This document shows positions 63,044 through 64,000 of a DNA stretch of 64,000 bases, piece by piece. Position numbers and translations under genes: made by a program. The stretch is from Streptomyces sp. NRRL F-5126 (GTDB lineage: Bacteria > Actinomycetota > Actinomycetes > Streptomycetales > Streptomycetaceae), in NCBI RefSeq assembly GCF_000721265.1, contig NZ_JOFZ01000012.1:372001-436000 (forward strand), written 5' to 3'. Position 1 is the stretch's first letter. Every line of letters starts with the position of its first letter. The notes under the pieces were generated by a model. That model saw nothing but the letters and a program-made list of their open reading frames with translations, had not been told where the DNA came from and did not search any database.

Positions 63044-64000
63044 ATGAGCACGAGCGCAGGCATGTCACTCCAGGACCTGTTGGACTCCACAGCAGATCCG
63101 GTCGACTACTTCTCCAATGACACGCTCGGTCCGAACATCCGTACCCGCGGCGACCTCATCCCGATTCCGGCGGAGTTCTCGAACTGGCGGGACGAGCAGT
63201 TGGCCTGGCGCGAGTCGGCGATCCTTTTCGATCAGTCGCACCACATGCCCGAGCTGTTCCTGCGCGGGCCCGACGCGCTGAAGCTGCTGAACCGGATCGG
63301 CGTCAACAGCCTCGCCAACCTCGGGCCGGGGATCGCCAAGCAGTTCATCGGCTGCAACTCGCAGGGGCAGGTCATCGGCGACTGCATCCTGTACGCGCAT
63401 GCCGACGGCACCTACGAACTCGTGAGCAGCATGCCACTGCTGAACTGGATCGAGTACCAGGCGACCACCGGGCCGTGGGACGTCGAGATCCAGCGGGACA
63501 ACAACACGGCCGAGAACGAATCCGGCACCCGAGCCCGCTTCCGGTTCCAGCTTGACGGGCCGAGAGCCACCGAGATCTTCCAGGCCGTGGCCGAGGAGCC
63601 CCTTCCGCGATCGGGATCGTTCCGCGTGTTCGACGCCCGAGTCAGGGGCGTCGATGTCATGGTGCTGCGCCACGGGATGGCCGGCCGCCATCGCGCCTAC
63701 GAGATTTCGGGTCCGTTCGGACACGGGGCCGCCGTGCGCGGCGCGCTCATCGAAGCAGGAAAGGAACACGGGCTCAGGCTGGGCGGGTTGAAGTCATACT
63801 TCAGCACGAATTACGAGTCCGGCTGGATCGCCGGGCCGCTTCCCGCCGTGTACTCGGCCGAAGACATGCGGGGCTACCGCGAATGGCTGAGCGCGGACGG
63901 CTGGGAGGCGAACTTCCAGTTGGCGGGAAGCTACCGGGGCGATGACATCGAGGACTACTACGTGACTCCCTACGATCTCGGCTACGACCACATCGTAAAG
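63044..64000 (+). CDS. ligM: LigM-like tetrahydrofolate-dependent aryl O-demethylase, 3' end cut by window
   Basis: The first 319 residues of a GcvT-fold methyltransferase that moves a methyl group from an aryl methyl ether (e.g. vanillate or 3-O-methylgallate) to tetrahydrofolate. The sequence matches my memory of Sphingobium LigM over its length: AEFSNWRDEQLAWRESAILFDQSHHM (active-site His66-His67), DALKLL, QFIGCNSQGQVIGDCILY, LRHGMAGRHRAYEISGPF, ESGWIAGPLPAVY, YREWL and IEDYYVTPYDLGYDHIVK. The frame is open to the window end. The start at 63044 follows a CGGAG motif. Substrate could be another methoxyarene. Confidence 0.87.
   Translation, partial: MSTSAGMSLQDLLDSTADPVDYFSNDTLGPNIRTRGDLIPIPAEFSNWRDEQLAWRESAILFDQSHHMPELFLRGPDALKLLNRIGVNSLANLGPGIAKQFIGCNSQGQVIGDCILYAHADGTYELVSSMPLLNWIEYQATTGPWDVEIQRDNNTAENESGTRARFRFQLDGPRATEIFQAVAEEPLPRSGSFRVFDARVRGVDVMVLRHGMAGRHRAYEISGPFGHGAAVRGALIEAGKEHGLRLGGLKSYFSTNYESGWIAGPLPAVYSAEDMRGYREWLSADGWEANFQLAGSYRGDDIEDYYVTPYDLGYDHIVK

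Overview
The window reads as a Streptomyces (or close actinomycete) chromosome. Base composition is extremely GC-rich with G/C at third codon positions, GTG and TTG starts are common, and the gene content is typical: glnE next to a GlnA4-type ligase, a DrrAB-like exporter, SARP/AfsR regulators, and an AfsA / gamma-butyrolactone (GBL) receptor pair. I saw no rRNA, tRNA, CRISPR array or intact insertion sequence.

About 1 to 34.5 kb looks like ordinary conserved chromosome. It holds a SpoIIE-type phosphatase (cut at the left edge), a lipoprotein, a GNAT acetyltransferase, a Gfo/Idh/MocA oxidoreductase, a histidine kinase / LuxR-type response regulator pair, a large membrane protein with a sigma-like head, a ~650-bp non-coding block of degenerate repeats, a TetR regulator, a DUF4230 protein, a GH13 alpha-glucosidase, a PAP2 membrane phosphatase, glnE, a flavin-fold protein, an S51 peptidase, glnA4, an SDR, an XRE-cupin regulator with an MFS exporter and a DUF1684 protein, an EEP nuclease-fold protein, panB, a drug-efflux-type ABC pair, a giant AfsR-like regulator, an Rsm22-like protein and dimethylargininase. 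Several convergent gene pairs are separated by perfect GC-rich hairpins that probably act as terminators.

From about 35 kb the content turns accessory. First come an MBL-fold hydrolase and an MFS exporter with a divergent LysR gene. From 39 to 46 kb lies a signalling island: a small SARP, an IS701-like transposase homologue that has lost the first two catalytic Asp of its triad, a second receptor-like TetR protein, an SDR, a HAD-fold protein lacking its nucleophile, a GBL-receptor-type TetR protein, a divergent AfsA-type synthase and an intact HAD phosphatase. A near-identical 17-bp element sits in front of both the afsA/receptor pair and the dead-transposase gene.

From 45 to 58.6 kb a long minus-strand array (accB, accE, a second AfsA-family protein, a KAS III-like acyltransferase, an FAD monooxygenase, FabH, ACP, FabF-type KS, aldo-keto reductase, a double 3-hydroxyacyl-CoA dehydrogenase, HAD phosphatase) and a divergent malonyltransferase form a small type II polyketide/fatty-acid-like pathway. 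It has one KS, no chain-length factor and no cyclase. Direct repeats with the 22-bp spacing expected for SARP binding precede the malonyltransferase gene, and related elements precede the accB and second AfsA promoters. I infer a GBL-to-SARP-to-pathway cascade whose product may itself be an AfsA-made small molecule.

The right end (58.7 to 64 kb) carries metF-folD-purU plus an alpha/beta hydrolase, divergent from a LigM-like tetrahydrofolate-dependent O-demethylase that runs off the window. Together they form a plausible demethylation and methyl-oxidation module. Its FolD lacks three catalytic residues that are normally invariant.
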